From positions 6,986,001 through 7,050,000 of the forward strand of contig NC_135133.1 of NCBI RefSeq assembly GCF_050908995.1: a DNA stretch of 64,000 bases. Reading direction: 5' to 3'. The translations under genes and the position numbers were made by a program. The DNA is from Andrena cerasifolii. Lineage: Eukaryota > Arthropoda > Insecta > Hymenoptera > Andrenidae. Position 1 is the first letter of the stretch, and each line of letters begins with the position of its first letter. A model generated the notes under the pieces. The model saw only the letters and a list, made by a program, of their open reading frames with translations, ran no database searches and had not been told where the DNA came from. Shown here in pieces: positions 38,604 through 50,700 of this stretch.

Positions 38604-39927
38604 GGATCGTTGTTGGCTTGAAGATTTGGACGATGGTGGATTGGAGGCTGACGTTGCATCATGTGCGACGTAGCTGCGTTCTCGCGCCCTAATTCAGGGT
38701 GTTCTTGCCCATGTTGCGATACGAGGTGTTCTTCCTTGGTTGAGGGTTGTTAATGTATCGCATCGTCGAGATTAATTGACACGAATTGGTCCGCAGAATT
38801 GGTAGAATTTTTGTAGCTGTATGGGGATTTATAAAATGGGCCCCGAGGACGCAGGGCGAACGATAAGTAACATGTCGCGCAGCGAGATAGAAAATGTTGC
38901 GCAATGTGCTACAGCTGATTACTATTTAAACAATCGAACGAGCTACGATGCGAGCACAGTCTGACACCTCGCCGCGTGTTTACTGATTCTACGGGAAAGC
39001 TTGCGGACAGTGCGAGCGCTAGAAAGTAAAAGAAGAACAGCGGAATGACGTTTCGACGAGAAAATGCGAAGTTGCAGAGGATGTTACGTAACTAGACGAA
39101 GGATCTATACGGAAACCGACCAAATCTGTCCTACGCTCACGCACACTAGCCCATCCGACTTTGTATTAAACGATATGACGCGACTGTACCGTTTAGAATG
39201 TTCCGTTTGTTGGACACGAGCCACGACGAGGCCCACTATAGTGATTCTTTTGTTCCTCCACGCCGATTCTTACGTTATTGTAGCTGGTACATAGAGCACG
39301 CTCCGTTGAACGATTTTCAGGTTTACCTTTCCAGTTATTGCCCCGTAACAGGATGCCGGTGCATCGCCGAAAGAAGACAGAAAGGTAACGGCAAGGCGGA
39401 GCCCGCGTCGCCGGGCTTTCGTCCCATTTTCAACCCTGTGTCGTGTATTTCAGGAATCCATTCGCGTGCCTGCGATCGTCGATCATCCAGCGACAAGCAA
39501 ATGAAATTTGGCACGAACGCTCGGAGAATGGCGTGTCTACGTTCTTCTCGATCGCGGAGGACGATCGAGCTTCCGGCTCCTCGGGCACGCCCTCCAGCGA
39601 TCAACCGACGATTAACCTTACTGATCGGGATATTCGATCGTAGCTACCCCCAGGACGGTATTAGCGTAATTGAAATGTAAATATTACATTGCACACCGAG
39701 CAGGGGCTCCCGTTCCTCGGGAGCAGTCCAAGGTGTGGCCGACGGAATGTCACGTGAATTAAATGAATTGTGATACTAGAGGACCCGTGGTATGGCTTTT
39801 CAGTCGCTCCCAATCGGACCTTCAACAAAAGCTAGCAATTTCTAGTTGAAAGACGATAATCTCAGTATGTAAATGTGAGACTTGAACAACTTGATCGCTG
39901 ATGACTATCCTGTATTCCATGAATAAA
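38604..39927 (+). other. Probable 3' UTR of the meng-po gene
   Basis: No further gene is seen. AATAAA hexamers occur at 39922-39927 and 40502-40507; the first would give a 3' UTR of about 1.3 kb. The 160-codon frame within this stretch (39198-39680) has no recognisable domain. Confidence 0.35.
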
Positions 39928-42900
39928 TGAAGATAGAAGGCGCGACGCGACGCGTCGAGGACAGTTATCGGACAGTTATTCGCGCCAGATTAATTCCATG
40001 TAGCAAATAATATTGTACTGTGTCGATTTCTGTGTTAAATTGCGGGGAACGATGAAAGCAGCGTTGGACAAACAAGGCAACAGCACAGTGCGGCAAAATT
40101 GGTAGAAAGAGAAAATTAAAATCGATAAAAACCAATGAAAACAGTAAAACTTTTTGAGAAAGCGTTAAAGGATTTAGTATGAGACTTATAAATTGTTTTT
40201 AAATCGTCCATATAGTTACCATATTATATTGGGTTTTTATGTGAGAAAGATTATGTTTTAGAATAATTATTTATAATTAAATATAGAGGGTGGCAAGAAT
40301 CATGTATCGAGCCCTGGATGAAAGCAACGTCGATGTCGTCGCGTGTCAGGAAAAATTCTGAGTATTCCTGCTAGAATAATAGCGATTGGAGCTAATTAAT
40401 TAAGAAGCATCGCCTAACATTTTATGTTGCTCGTACTGAAGACGCATGAAAGCAGTCGCTGAAGTGAACAGCTAGCCTGCTTTATTGATTCAACTGGCCA
40501 CAATAAAAGTGCATCCATCGACTGCATACCTAATTGAAAGCGATCGCGTCCCGCGCACTCTAAAAGAGGACTTGTTCGCTGTTAAACGAAATCAGCGGAG
40601 CTAATAATACTTGGCCGATTAGCGGGACCCGTGGTCGATACGGTACCCCATAAATACCGCTCGTCCTCGCGAACTTTAATTGTCTCGCGGCGATAAGCAT
40701 TTTTTAGTCGGTTGCCGTCGGTGTATCTCGTTGCCGCGTAATTAATTACGAATAAAAAGAGGGAAGAAGCGCAGCGATACGGCGGCTGAGGTTGGAAATG
40801 CTCGATATTCTCGACGCCGCTGCGTGTCCGTGATTCTCTGCCTAGTGATGGCCTCAAGACACATCGAATCGCAACGGACGTGCAACATATATCTCCGCTC
40901 GGCTCGAATGCCCTTCCACGCAAAGCCGTTCAACAGTTTTACCGCGTTTAAGAAAGAAACTGTCCCTAACGATATTCAAGGAGATTCCAATCTTCGTATC
41001 GCAGAATTTTCGAACCTAATGATTCAAACGACCGTCGGCGGCTCCCTCCCCTCGCTTCCGACGTCGTGCTCGGCGTCGACGTCGCCTCGACGACGTCGCC
41101 GCCGCAGGGACCCCGGAGGAGGGTCATGGGGGTACGTGTCTGGCGATATGGAAATAATTACCGGGCGGGGCGAGGCACGAATTAATTAAGAGATACGTAA
41201 GTAGCGTATATCGCGCACGAGATGCAATTACGTCGTCTTTGAATCCACGTTGGGCAGAGCCAACGCCTAGATATGTAATGAAGTACGAGCCACCGTTCCT
41301 CAACCCCTATGTCCGTCACCTATCACCGAAATCCATATCTACCGATATTCCCTCCTCGAACAAGTAAGCGCAACGATCTCAGCAATCGTTCAAAACCGTT
41401 CATACAGGAAGCCAGTGCGAGAGCGTCGAGTAAGCTTAATTGCACGCGGTTGAAATGAGCTCGCATGATTGATGGTTTCGTGGGTTGCCCTGGGTAGATG
41501 GATGAAGCTTCAAGGCTGCTGGATGCCGAAGACATTAGAGGTAGCCGCGCTGCAGAACGCGCTGCTGTAGGATTCTACGTATATGTATTATAAACGTCCC
41601 TGCTGCGGAGCACTGTAATGCGAAACTTTGAAGTGTTCGAACTCTGCAGCACAGTGTTCCGGCGTTTAAATCGCTTGCTTTGGAATCGTAGATGATCCAC
41701 GTGGGCCCGGAACGGCTACCCAATTCAGGACTTCAGGCCGTCACCTTCGCTGGGCAGCGCCAGCGGACCAAAGTGCGGATGAAAATTAATGAAACCACAA
41801 TTGGCGTTAATGGCGTAGCACGGCCTCCCCTGCTCAGGTCCCAGCCAGGGAAGCTTCTGCATCCTCGTTACGGCACCGCGCGACGGCTTTCGGGGGCCCG
41901 GCCGGGTTTGTTTGAGCGCGTAGATCCGCGACACGATCCAGATGCGAATTCCCAGCATCCGATCGAACCGCTGGAACGGCGCTCTATTTATAATCGCCCT
42001 GGCCGCGCGTGTTTGCTCGCTGGTAACGCGCCTCGGATCGCTCCTGGGTCGATGTTAATTCACCGATTCCCGCGCTATCGCGCCGGGATCTTGTCTTTAC
42101 GCGCTCGCCTCGGCCTTCACGTTCCGTGTAATTACGACGGCCGTACGAATGCGAGGCTAGCCGGAGGGGGGGAGGCGAATTATGGGAAACGCAACGCGCG
42201 CCTTGAAGGATGTTATCGTGACACGCGTAACTTATCAATGAGCATCGCGATTTATCGTCTCAAACGAGATACTCGGTCGCGGCTGGCGACTACCACCGTC
42301 CTTCTTGTCGGGTACAGGGCGCTTCGAGAATGGTGTTGCGGGAAGATTATACGTTCCCATTTCAAGGTTCTATCTGAGAATTTTTTTGTAAGGAAATTAT
42401 ATGGGTATGCAATCTTTTTAAAACCTTCAGGCTATGCAAAAACAGTTTTCTATAATTCCGATAACTCAAATTAGAATAAAGACTGTCCTCCATTTAAGAT
42501 ACAACATCCGGCTAGATAATAGTGAATATTAATAAGATAATGGTGAGTGTTTCAAGTTACATGTGCAATAAAATATAAAATATAATATTATGCTGGATCG
42601 AGGTCCATCCGTAACGTAATCTTATTAGAAACACAAAACTGTTTGGTTTTTTTACCAAATTTCGCCATTTCGATATTTTTATATCGAAAGCTGTTTTCAC
42701 TTCTTGAAATAGGTACATAATATAGTCTGAAAGGTTCATAAAGAAGCCTTATTTCTACCACAGATTGCACCACATTTCCCCATTAAAAAGTAGCAACTCG
42801 AAAATTCAGATTTTAAGGAAACTTCGCGTGACTGTAGAGCATATTGCAGTAGGCAAGGAGCAATTTTTTCTGCGCATTGAGATTAGCCATTAATGTTACC

Positions 42901-43062
42901 GCGAGTTTTCGTTTTCTTAATATAACATTAATTTTCTTTTCGTAGTGTGATAAGGCATACAAAACTGAATAGTTATTATATTTAAAGTTTAATTCAATCT
43001 CGCGACGCTACAAAGTTATATTAAAAAAAAGAAGAAGAAACCGCGAGAAGGGAACTCCAATA
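39928..43062. other. Intergenic region, no supported gene
   Basis: No gene is recognised. The longest frame (41692-42474 +, 260 codons) runs through CpG-rich sequence and into an AT-rich tail, has no known motif and no clear start context, and is treated as chance. Confidence 0.3.
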
Positions 43063-43233
43063 TCTTAATATATAAAGCACAAAGCTTCTATATGTTTGTG
43101 TGTTTGTCTGTCGCCTAAAAACTTTCCGCAGCTCATTATGCCTGACTAATTCAGACGAACGAGACCATTTTCACAAAAAGAACTAAAAGAATTGATTTTT
43201 TTCCGGGCAAAGTCGAGTGGGTAATAAAGCTAG
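43063..43233 (+). mobile_element. Candidate mini-Helitron (171 bp)
   Basis: The segment starts TCTTAATATATAAAGC immediately after an A and ends CTAG immediately before a T, matching Helitron insertion between A and T with 5'-TC and CTRR-3' ends. Inside the left end is a GTTTGTGTGTTTGTCTGTC stretch as seen in many insect Helitron-like ends. Near the right end CCGGGCAAAGTCGAGTGG looks like a decayed version of the 3' hairpin. There is no Rep/helicase coding sequence, so it could only be non-autonomous. Confidence 0.45.
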
Positions 43234-46200
43234 TGCTTTATATTCACACGAAGCTTCATTATAGTCAGAATTTTCGAGGTAGAAAATTCCTTGTCAGAAT
43301 GTAGGCTATCTTTTAATCTTAAGTGCTGCATAGGAAGCTACAAGATTGAACTCCTGATACAACCAACTCTAATAGATATCTTGGCATTCAGTAACGCGAT
43401 AACTTCACTCATTGACACTCAAATTCCTTCCACCTAAACCACTCTGTAATTAAAACAGAAATAGCGTCGCAGCCTCAACTTCTCACTTCCATACTCATAA
43501 AACACAATTCCAAACGTTGGCGACGCCGCCTATGAACCGCCCTGTACGCGTCCCCCGCTAATTTGTCTTATTTATTTCTGTGTTATCCCCCTTGCTGTTG
43601 CCTCGCGCGTATGCGAAGGTGCGAACCCATTTCGCAGATTATATGCAAAAACGCAGTAGCATGACGAGCGGGAGAGGTGTTAATAAAATCGCAACACGGC
43701 AGACGGGGGATAGTGTTGCCCCGGAGCCACGAACACCTGTAGGAATTGCGGCGATTTTCGAAAAGAAGCATGCGTGCCTGCTCGCCGGCCGTGTTCGTGC
43801 TGCTGGTTAATTAACTCGCAATCCGGTAATTGGCCGCGATAATAAGTCGTAGTTCTGGCACGCGGGGTCAGCGGCACGCGGGTCATCGCCGGGGCTATCG
43901 TACCGTAACTCCGTTCACCGTGGTCGCCCGCAGGAAACACCGAGGCGACAAAAAGCTCCTCGGGACCAAGTCGCTTTAATCCTTTTCGGGGCGGCTGATC
44001 CTGGGGCGCGGCTGTTAGCCAGCAGGGGGAGACCAGGGGAAATCCAACGTGACCTGGAGATTATCTCGCGTGCCGGGCTAATAGCTTGTTTCACTTTTAA
44101 AAATTCACGTTAATGCCGCGCGTCTTTTCGTGGGCGAAAGTCGAGAGCCGCTTGGGTGGCGTTGTGCCTTTTTTTGTGGGGACGTCGGAGGTCTGTTTGC
44201 GAAGAGGTATTTGCATGTGTCGCTGAGAGGGCTACCGCGGGTTTAACGTGTTCATTTCGGTGGGTATTAAAGGCTGTTCGAGTACGTAATGAGTATTGTA
44301 ATTTTCGTGACGAAAGGGAACGAGGGCAGAGCAGCCCTCGAAATATATTCGTCTTATCTCGAAGAGCAACGCGTGCCAATTAACTAAAGTGGATACAAGG
44401 GAATCGTTGGTGGCTCGCTTGCGCGAGGCCTTCGCCCGCTTAAGGAACGCTTTGCCGTTCCGTTAACAAGATTCAACGGATCGAAGTCTTAGAGCATGCA
44501 CCGAAAGAGGAGGCGGTTTCCTCGGAAGCACTCTATTTAATACGATCCATTCACAGAATTTAGAGTTACCTGTCGTAAATGCAGCGTTCACTGAAAAACT
44601 TCACGTAAAGGCTTTACCGAAAGAAGAACAACTAATTACTACCTAGAAAAACTGTATCGCATAAACTACTTTTACACACCGAGTTCATTCCCCCAAGCCT
44701 CTGCGCCGTTGTAAGCGCGAAAATGGAAAATTTTCGAATAGGTACCGTCGCTGCTCCACAAAGGGGTGGACATCCCCGCGTTATCGTCGGCGGGAGTCGC
44801 GGCTGTCGTTGAATCTCATCGTCTCGCGTCCCTCCGTTTTCATAAATCAGCAAGTAGCGAGCCGGAATGATTAATCCCGGCGTGGCCCGGGGGATGATAT
44901 GCAAATACCGATCGGCAGGTCCCCGGGCGCGAGGCACGGGGCGAAAGTGGATGACGGAGAGGCCCGTCGGCGATGATACCGGGTATCGGCGTGTCCTACG
45001 GCTGTCGCGAAAGTAGTCGTCGCCAAAGCGTATGCGTACATTAGCATTTAGCAATTAGTAGGGAACACGGCGCGTACCTACCAGCAGCCCCTGCTGTTTC
45101 GTCCGCGCCACCCCCACGGCCGTCACCGTTCGACAGAGCGCGGATTAAGAGCGCGAAACGCGCCCCGTGTGCGTGACCGTAATGGTATAAATATGGAGTG
45201 CCGCGACTTAAAGCGCGTCGCTCGCGCTTCTCCAAGGAACCTCTGGGGGTTGCTGATGCGCTTCACGGTGCCTGTTCAAGCGTCCATGGCAAAGGGCTCT
45301 CTTTGCAAGCTCAGGCTTTAAGATCGTGTTTGTGGATCACGATGTTTCACGAATACCCTATGGTGGAAGATACCTCTCTTAATTGCTGATGCGACGCGGT
45401 GACTAGGGGGTGCTTGTAGTTTGGCAGTCCCGTTTTTCAATAATTTCGTAGCAGCGGCCCCCCAGGACCTCGTCTTCAAATACAAATATTATGATTTTAT
45501 TCAAACATCTGATTTACCTACAGAAGTTTCAAGCGTGGCTTCACCCAGTTTCCACCCCCGCAGCTGTAGCCGCGGCAATCGCGGAGCTAAGTTCCTATTT
45601 CCACGTCCCGCGTTTCATCGTTGTCCCAATTGGAGCGCAGAGTGGAAATGTCATTCGTCACGGAGCACGTTCAGAAACGTTCGTTCTCGTTCCGCGGTGT
45701 CAGCAGCCGAGCAGATACAAAAGATCGCAGCTTCTACTCGGGGAGAGAACGTTCCTCGAATGATATTGAATTCGTTCGCTTTCTCGCTTCTCGTGCCAGG
45801 ATCCCGCTGCTTGAGCAACTTTTGTCCTCTTCCGTGGATGAGCCGCGGCAGAGGAGATTGGACAGATGTTTGGCCACCCCCGGCAATATGAAAATCCGAC
45901 TGGCGAGAGGTTGGTAAACACCTTAAGCCGCGCAATGGGATACTCGCACATTAGCGACGGGCCATTAATACGGGCGCCGTATCCGCGGAGTGGCGTGTTT
46001 CGCTCTTTAGCAGACGGGTAAGTGGGTTACCCCCGCGCGCACCCCCTGCCGCCGCTAATTGTTTGGACACGAAAAGCCCCGCGCGCGTAAAACACCGCTT
46101 GCTTCCTTACGTGCTCGTTCGCTTTGTTTGCTCTTCCATGCCCGCGCATCGCGGCCGCCAAATTGAATTTACTCCGCCCGCGTTCACCGTGTATTTGTCT

Positions 46201-47700
46201 TCGAAAATGCACCGGAACCCGACGTCGACGGAAACAATCGAGACCCCCTTTCATCGCGCCCCTTCGTTCGGCAGTCTATTTTCGCGCGGTTCCACGCCGC
46301 AACGATACCCGATTTTTCCTGAAATTTAGTCGCGAGACGTAAAGTTCAGGCCCGTGAATTTCAGAGGCGACGTAAGTGGAAGTTTAAGTATCATACCTGG
46401 GAGACTTCGATACGTGGGAGCATTATAGAACTGGCAAAATATCCGCGATGATTTATTTCTCAAGGATTGAATTTTCAATGGCACTTGGCGATCTTGAACC
46501 CTGCATCTCGAAATTCAACAAGTTTCATTCGCCGCGCTCCAATTTCACCCGGAAATTGTTCCCAGCACAATTAAAAGCTGAAGCGTCGCCCGGTCCCGCT
46601 GGAAAATCATTAAAACACGGGTTTTTAGCCCTGTAATTGCGCGTCAATGGGCGAGAGATCGCTTAATCCAGATTAAGACAATGACTCCGCGGAGTGAGTC
46701 GGGAAATGACTTCCGATCTCATTAAAAATTGCAAACGTTTTTTGCGAGTGGCGTCGGAAAAGAGGCTCGTAAAAGCCACCCTCGGCGCTCTATCGGCGCT
46801 GGATCGTTCCGTGCGATTGCGTCACCGATGACGGGACATCGTTAAACACGATTCCGCTCGTCTATCATTCTCGACCGTGGCTGATTGTTGCCCCCGAAAA
46901 GCTTTTAACGCGATGCCGAGCGCGTTACAACGCGTTACATCACGCTAGACAGCCGGCGTTCTGACATTAACGAGCGATGGAACGTGCGAACTTTCGCCAC
47001 CTCGCGAAGAAAATTGTCGCCGTCCCACGAGGGAACCGCTCCGCGAACGATAATTTCTGGCCGAGTGTATCGCTAGAGAACGAGTGGGACGCCTCCGATT
47101 AGAATATCGCAATTTCCGCGCGCTCTGATATCCTAATGGTTGGACTTTCTGACCAAACAAGTTCTCTGGACTTAGACGAACTTTTCCTACTCGCCGGAGT
47201 CGCAGCTGTTAAAAAGTGCAAGTGGAATTCTCGTCTGACTAACGCGCGGCGTTATCGCAGCTGGCGCGAATTAATTACTCGATGAGAATTGCTACTAGCG
47301 ATTTCAAGCGAACAATCTGCTATCGATGATGGACTTTCTAAACATTTCTCTTCGGCAACTCTGCTCAAGTTCGCGAATAAACGCGGTGCACCCAGTGGTC
47401 TCTGTCGTTCTGCCTCTCTTTTCTACTCTTTCGGAATTTCCCCCCCGTTCTTCCAGCGGAAACTCATTTCGCCTCACGCAGATCACAGAATCACCGCGCT
47501 GGGACGAGCAATTTCCCGGATTAGGGAAACTCCAAGGTAACACTGGCCTGGTATTGCACAACCCGCAACTCCATCCCGCAATTCTTGGTTTGAATGCCGT
47601 GCAATATGAGCAGTGATTGCGAGTTACGATAGTTTTCCGGATTACCCTCAGCACTGATGCGACTTAATTCGAGGAATGACAGTTCTAGTGGAATAAGGAA
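43234..47700. other. Intergenic region, no supported gene
   Basis: A mixture of CpG-rich and AT-rich sequence holds many short overlapping open frames on both strands, none with recognisable domains or splice-linked partners. I see no gene, RNA gene or clear mobile element. Confidence 0.3.
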
Positions 47701-50700
47701 ACTTGGGCTTTGTAATAGGAGAACATGATGTCGAAAGAGGTGGCACTAAGTAAAGTCTTCGCAGAGAGAATCGAGGATGCCTTCGAAGCTGAAATTCAGA
47801 ATACCTCTTTTCGCTTCATGTTCTCCTGATACCTGGGCCAAAATCTGGCGAAAATTTTCAGAATTCATAAAATTGGGCTTTGTAACAGGAGAACATGATG
47901 TCGAAAGAGGTGGCACTAAGTAACGTCTTCGGAGAGAGAATCGAGGATGCCTTCGAAGTTGAAATTCAGAATACCTCTTTTCGCTTCATGTTCTCCTGAT
48001 ACCTGGGCCAAAATCTGGCGAAATTTTTCAGAATGCACAAAATTGGGCTTTGTAATAGGAGAACATGATGTCGAAAGAGGTGGCACTAAGTAAAGTCTTC
48101 GCAGAGAGAATCGAAGATGCCTTCGAAGCTGAAATTCAGAATACCTCTTTTCGCTTCATGTTCTCCTGATACCTGGGCCAAAATCTGGCGAAAATTTTCA
48201 GAATGCACGAAATTGGGCTTTGTAATAGGAGAACATGATGTCGAAAGAGGTGGCACTAAGTAAAGTCTTCGCAGAGAGAATCGAGGATGCCTTCGAAGCT
48301 GAAATTCAGAATACCTCTTTTCGCTTCATGTTCTCCTGATACCTGGGCCAAAATCTGGCGAAAATTTTCAGAATGCACAAAATTGGGCTTTGTAATAGGA
48401 GAACATGATGTCGAAAGAGGTGGCACTAAGTAAAGTCTTCGCAGAGAGAATCGAAGATGCCTTCGAAGCTGAAATTCAGAATACCTCTTTTCGCTTCATG
48501 TTCTCCTGATACCTGGGCCAAAATCTGGCGAAAATTTTCAGAATGCATAAAATTGGGCTTTGTAACAGGAGAACATGATGTCGAAAGAGGTGGCACTAAG
48601 TAACGTCTTCGGAGAGAGAATCGAGGATGCCTTCGAAGTTGAAATTCAGAATACCTCTTTTCGCTTCATGTTCTCCTGATACCTGGGCCAAAATCTGGCG
48701 AAATTTTTCAGAATGCACAAAATTGGGCTTTGTAATAGGAGAACATGATGTCGAAAGAGGTGGCACTAAGTAAAGTCTTCGCAGAGAGAATCGAAGATGC
48801 CTTCGAAGCTGAAATTCAGAATACCTCTTTTCGCTTCATGTTCTCCTGATACCTGGGCCAAAATCTGGCGAAAATTTTCAGAATGCATAAAATTGGGCTT
48901 TGTAACAGGAGAACATGATGTCGAAAGAGGTGGCACTAAGTAACGTCTTCGGAGAGAGAATCGAGGATGCCTTCGAAGTTGAAATTCAGAATACCTCTTT
49001 TCGCTTCATGTTCTCCTGATACCTGGGCCAAAATCTGGCGAAATTTTTCAGAATGCACAAAATTGGGCTTTGTAATAGGAGAACATGATGTCGAAAGAGG
49101 TGGCACTAAGTAAAGTCTTCGCAGAGAGAATCGAAGATGCCTTCGAAGCTGAAATTCAGAATACCTCTTTTCGCTTCATGTTCTCCTGATACCTGGGCCA
49201 AAATCTGGCGAAAATTTTCAGAATGCATAAAATTGGGCTTTGTAACAGGAGAACATGATGTCGAAAGAGGTGGCACTAAGTAACGTCTTCGGAGAGAGAA
49301 TCGAGGATGCCTTCGAAGTTGAAATTCAGAATACCTCTTTTCGCTTCATGTTCTCCTGATACCTGGGCCAAAATCTGGCGAAATTTTTCAGAATGCACAA
49401 AATTGGGCTTTGTAATAGGAGAACATGATGTCGAAAGAGGTGGCACTAAGTAAAGTCTTCGCAGAGAGAATCGAAGATGCCTTCGAAGCTGAAATTCAGA
49501 ATACCTCTTTTCGCTTCATGTTCTCCTGATACCTGGGCCAAAATCTGGCGAAAATTTTCAGAATGCATAAAATTGGGCTTTGTAACAGGAGAACATGATG
49601 TCGAAAGAGGTGGCACTAAGTAACGTCTTCGGAGAGAGAATCGAGGATGCCTTCGAAGTTGAAATTCAGAATACCTCTTTTCGCTTCATGTTCTCCTGAA
49701 ACCTGGGCCAAAATCTGGCGAAATTTTTCAGAATGCACAAAATTGGGCTTTGTAATAGGAGAACATGATGTCGAAAGAGGTGGCACTAAGTAAAGTCTTC
49801 GCAGAGAGAATCGAAGATGCCTTCGAAGCTGAAATTCAGAATACCTCTTTTCGCTTCATGTTCTCCTGATACCTGGGCCAAAATCTGGCGAAAATTTTCA
49901 GAATGCATAAAATTGGGCTTTGTAACAGGAGAACATGATGTCGAAAGAGGTGGCACTAAGTAACGTCTTCGGAGAGAGAATCGAGGATGCCTTCGAAGTT
50001 GAAATTCAGAATACCTCTTTTCGCTTCATGTTCTCCTGATACCTGGGCCAAAATCTGGCGAAATTTTTCAGAATGCACAAAATTGGGCTTTGTAATAGGA
50101 GAACATGATGTCGAAAGAGGTGGCACTAAGTAAAGTCTTCGCAGAGAGAATCGAAGATGCCTTCGAAGCTGAAATTCAGAATACCTCTTTTCGCTTCATG
50201 TTCTCCTGATACCTGGGCCAAAATCTGGCGAAAATTTTCAGAATGCACGAAATTGGGCTTTGTAATAGGAGAACATGATGTCGAAAGAGGTGGCACTAAG
50301 TAAAGTCTTCGCAGAGAGAATCGAGGATGCCTTCGAAGCTGAAATTCAGAATACCTCTTTTCGCTTCATGTTCTCCTGATACCTGGGCCAAAATCTGGCG
50401 AAAATTTTCAGAATGCACGAAATTGGGCTTTGTAATAGGAGAACATGATGTCGAAAGAGGTGGCACTAAGTAAAGTCTTCGCAGAGAGAATCGAGGATGC
50501 CTTCGAAGCTGAAATTCAGAATACCTCTTTTCGCTTCATGTTCTCCTGATACCTGGGCCAAAATCTGGCGAAAATTTTCAGAATGCACGAAATTGGGCTT
50601 TGTAATAGGAGAACATGATGTCGAAAGAGGTGGCACTAAGTAAAGTCTTCGCAGAGAGAATCGAGGATGCCTTCGAAGCTGAAATTCAGAATACCTCTTT

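Noticed and set aside
41692..42474. 260-codon + strand open frame
   Set aside because: The longest frame in its region, but it passes from CpG-rich into AT-rich sequence with no motif and no splice support.
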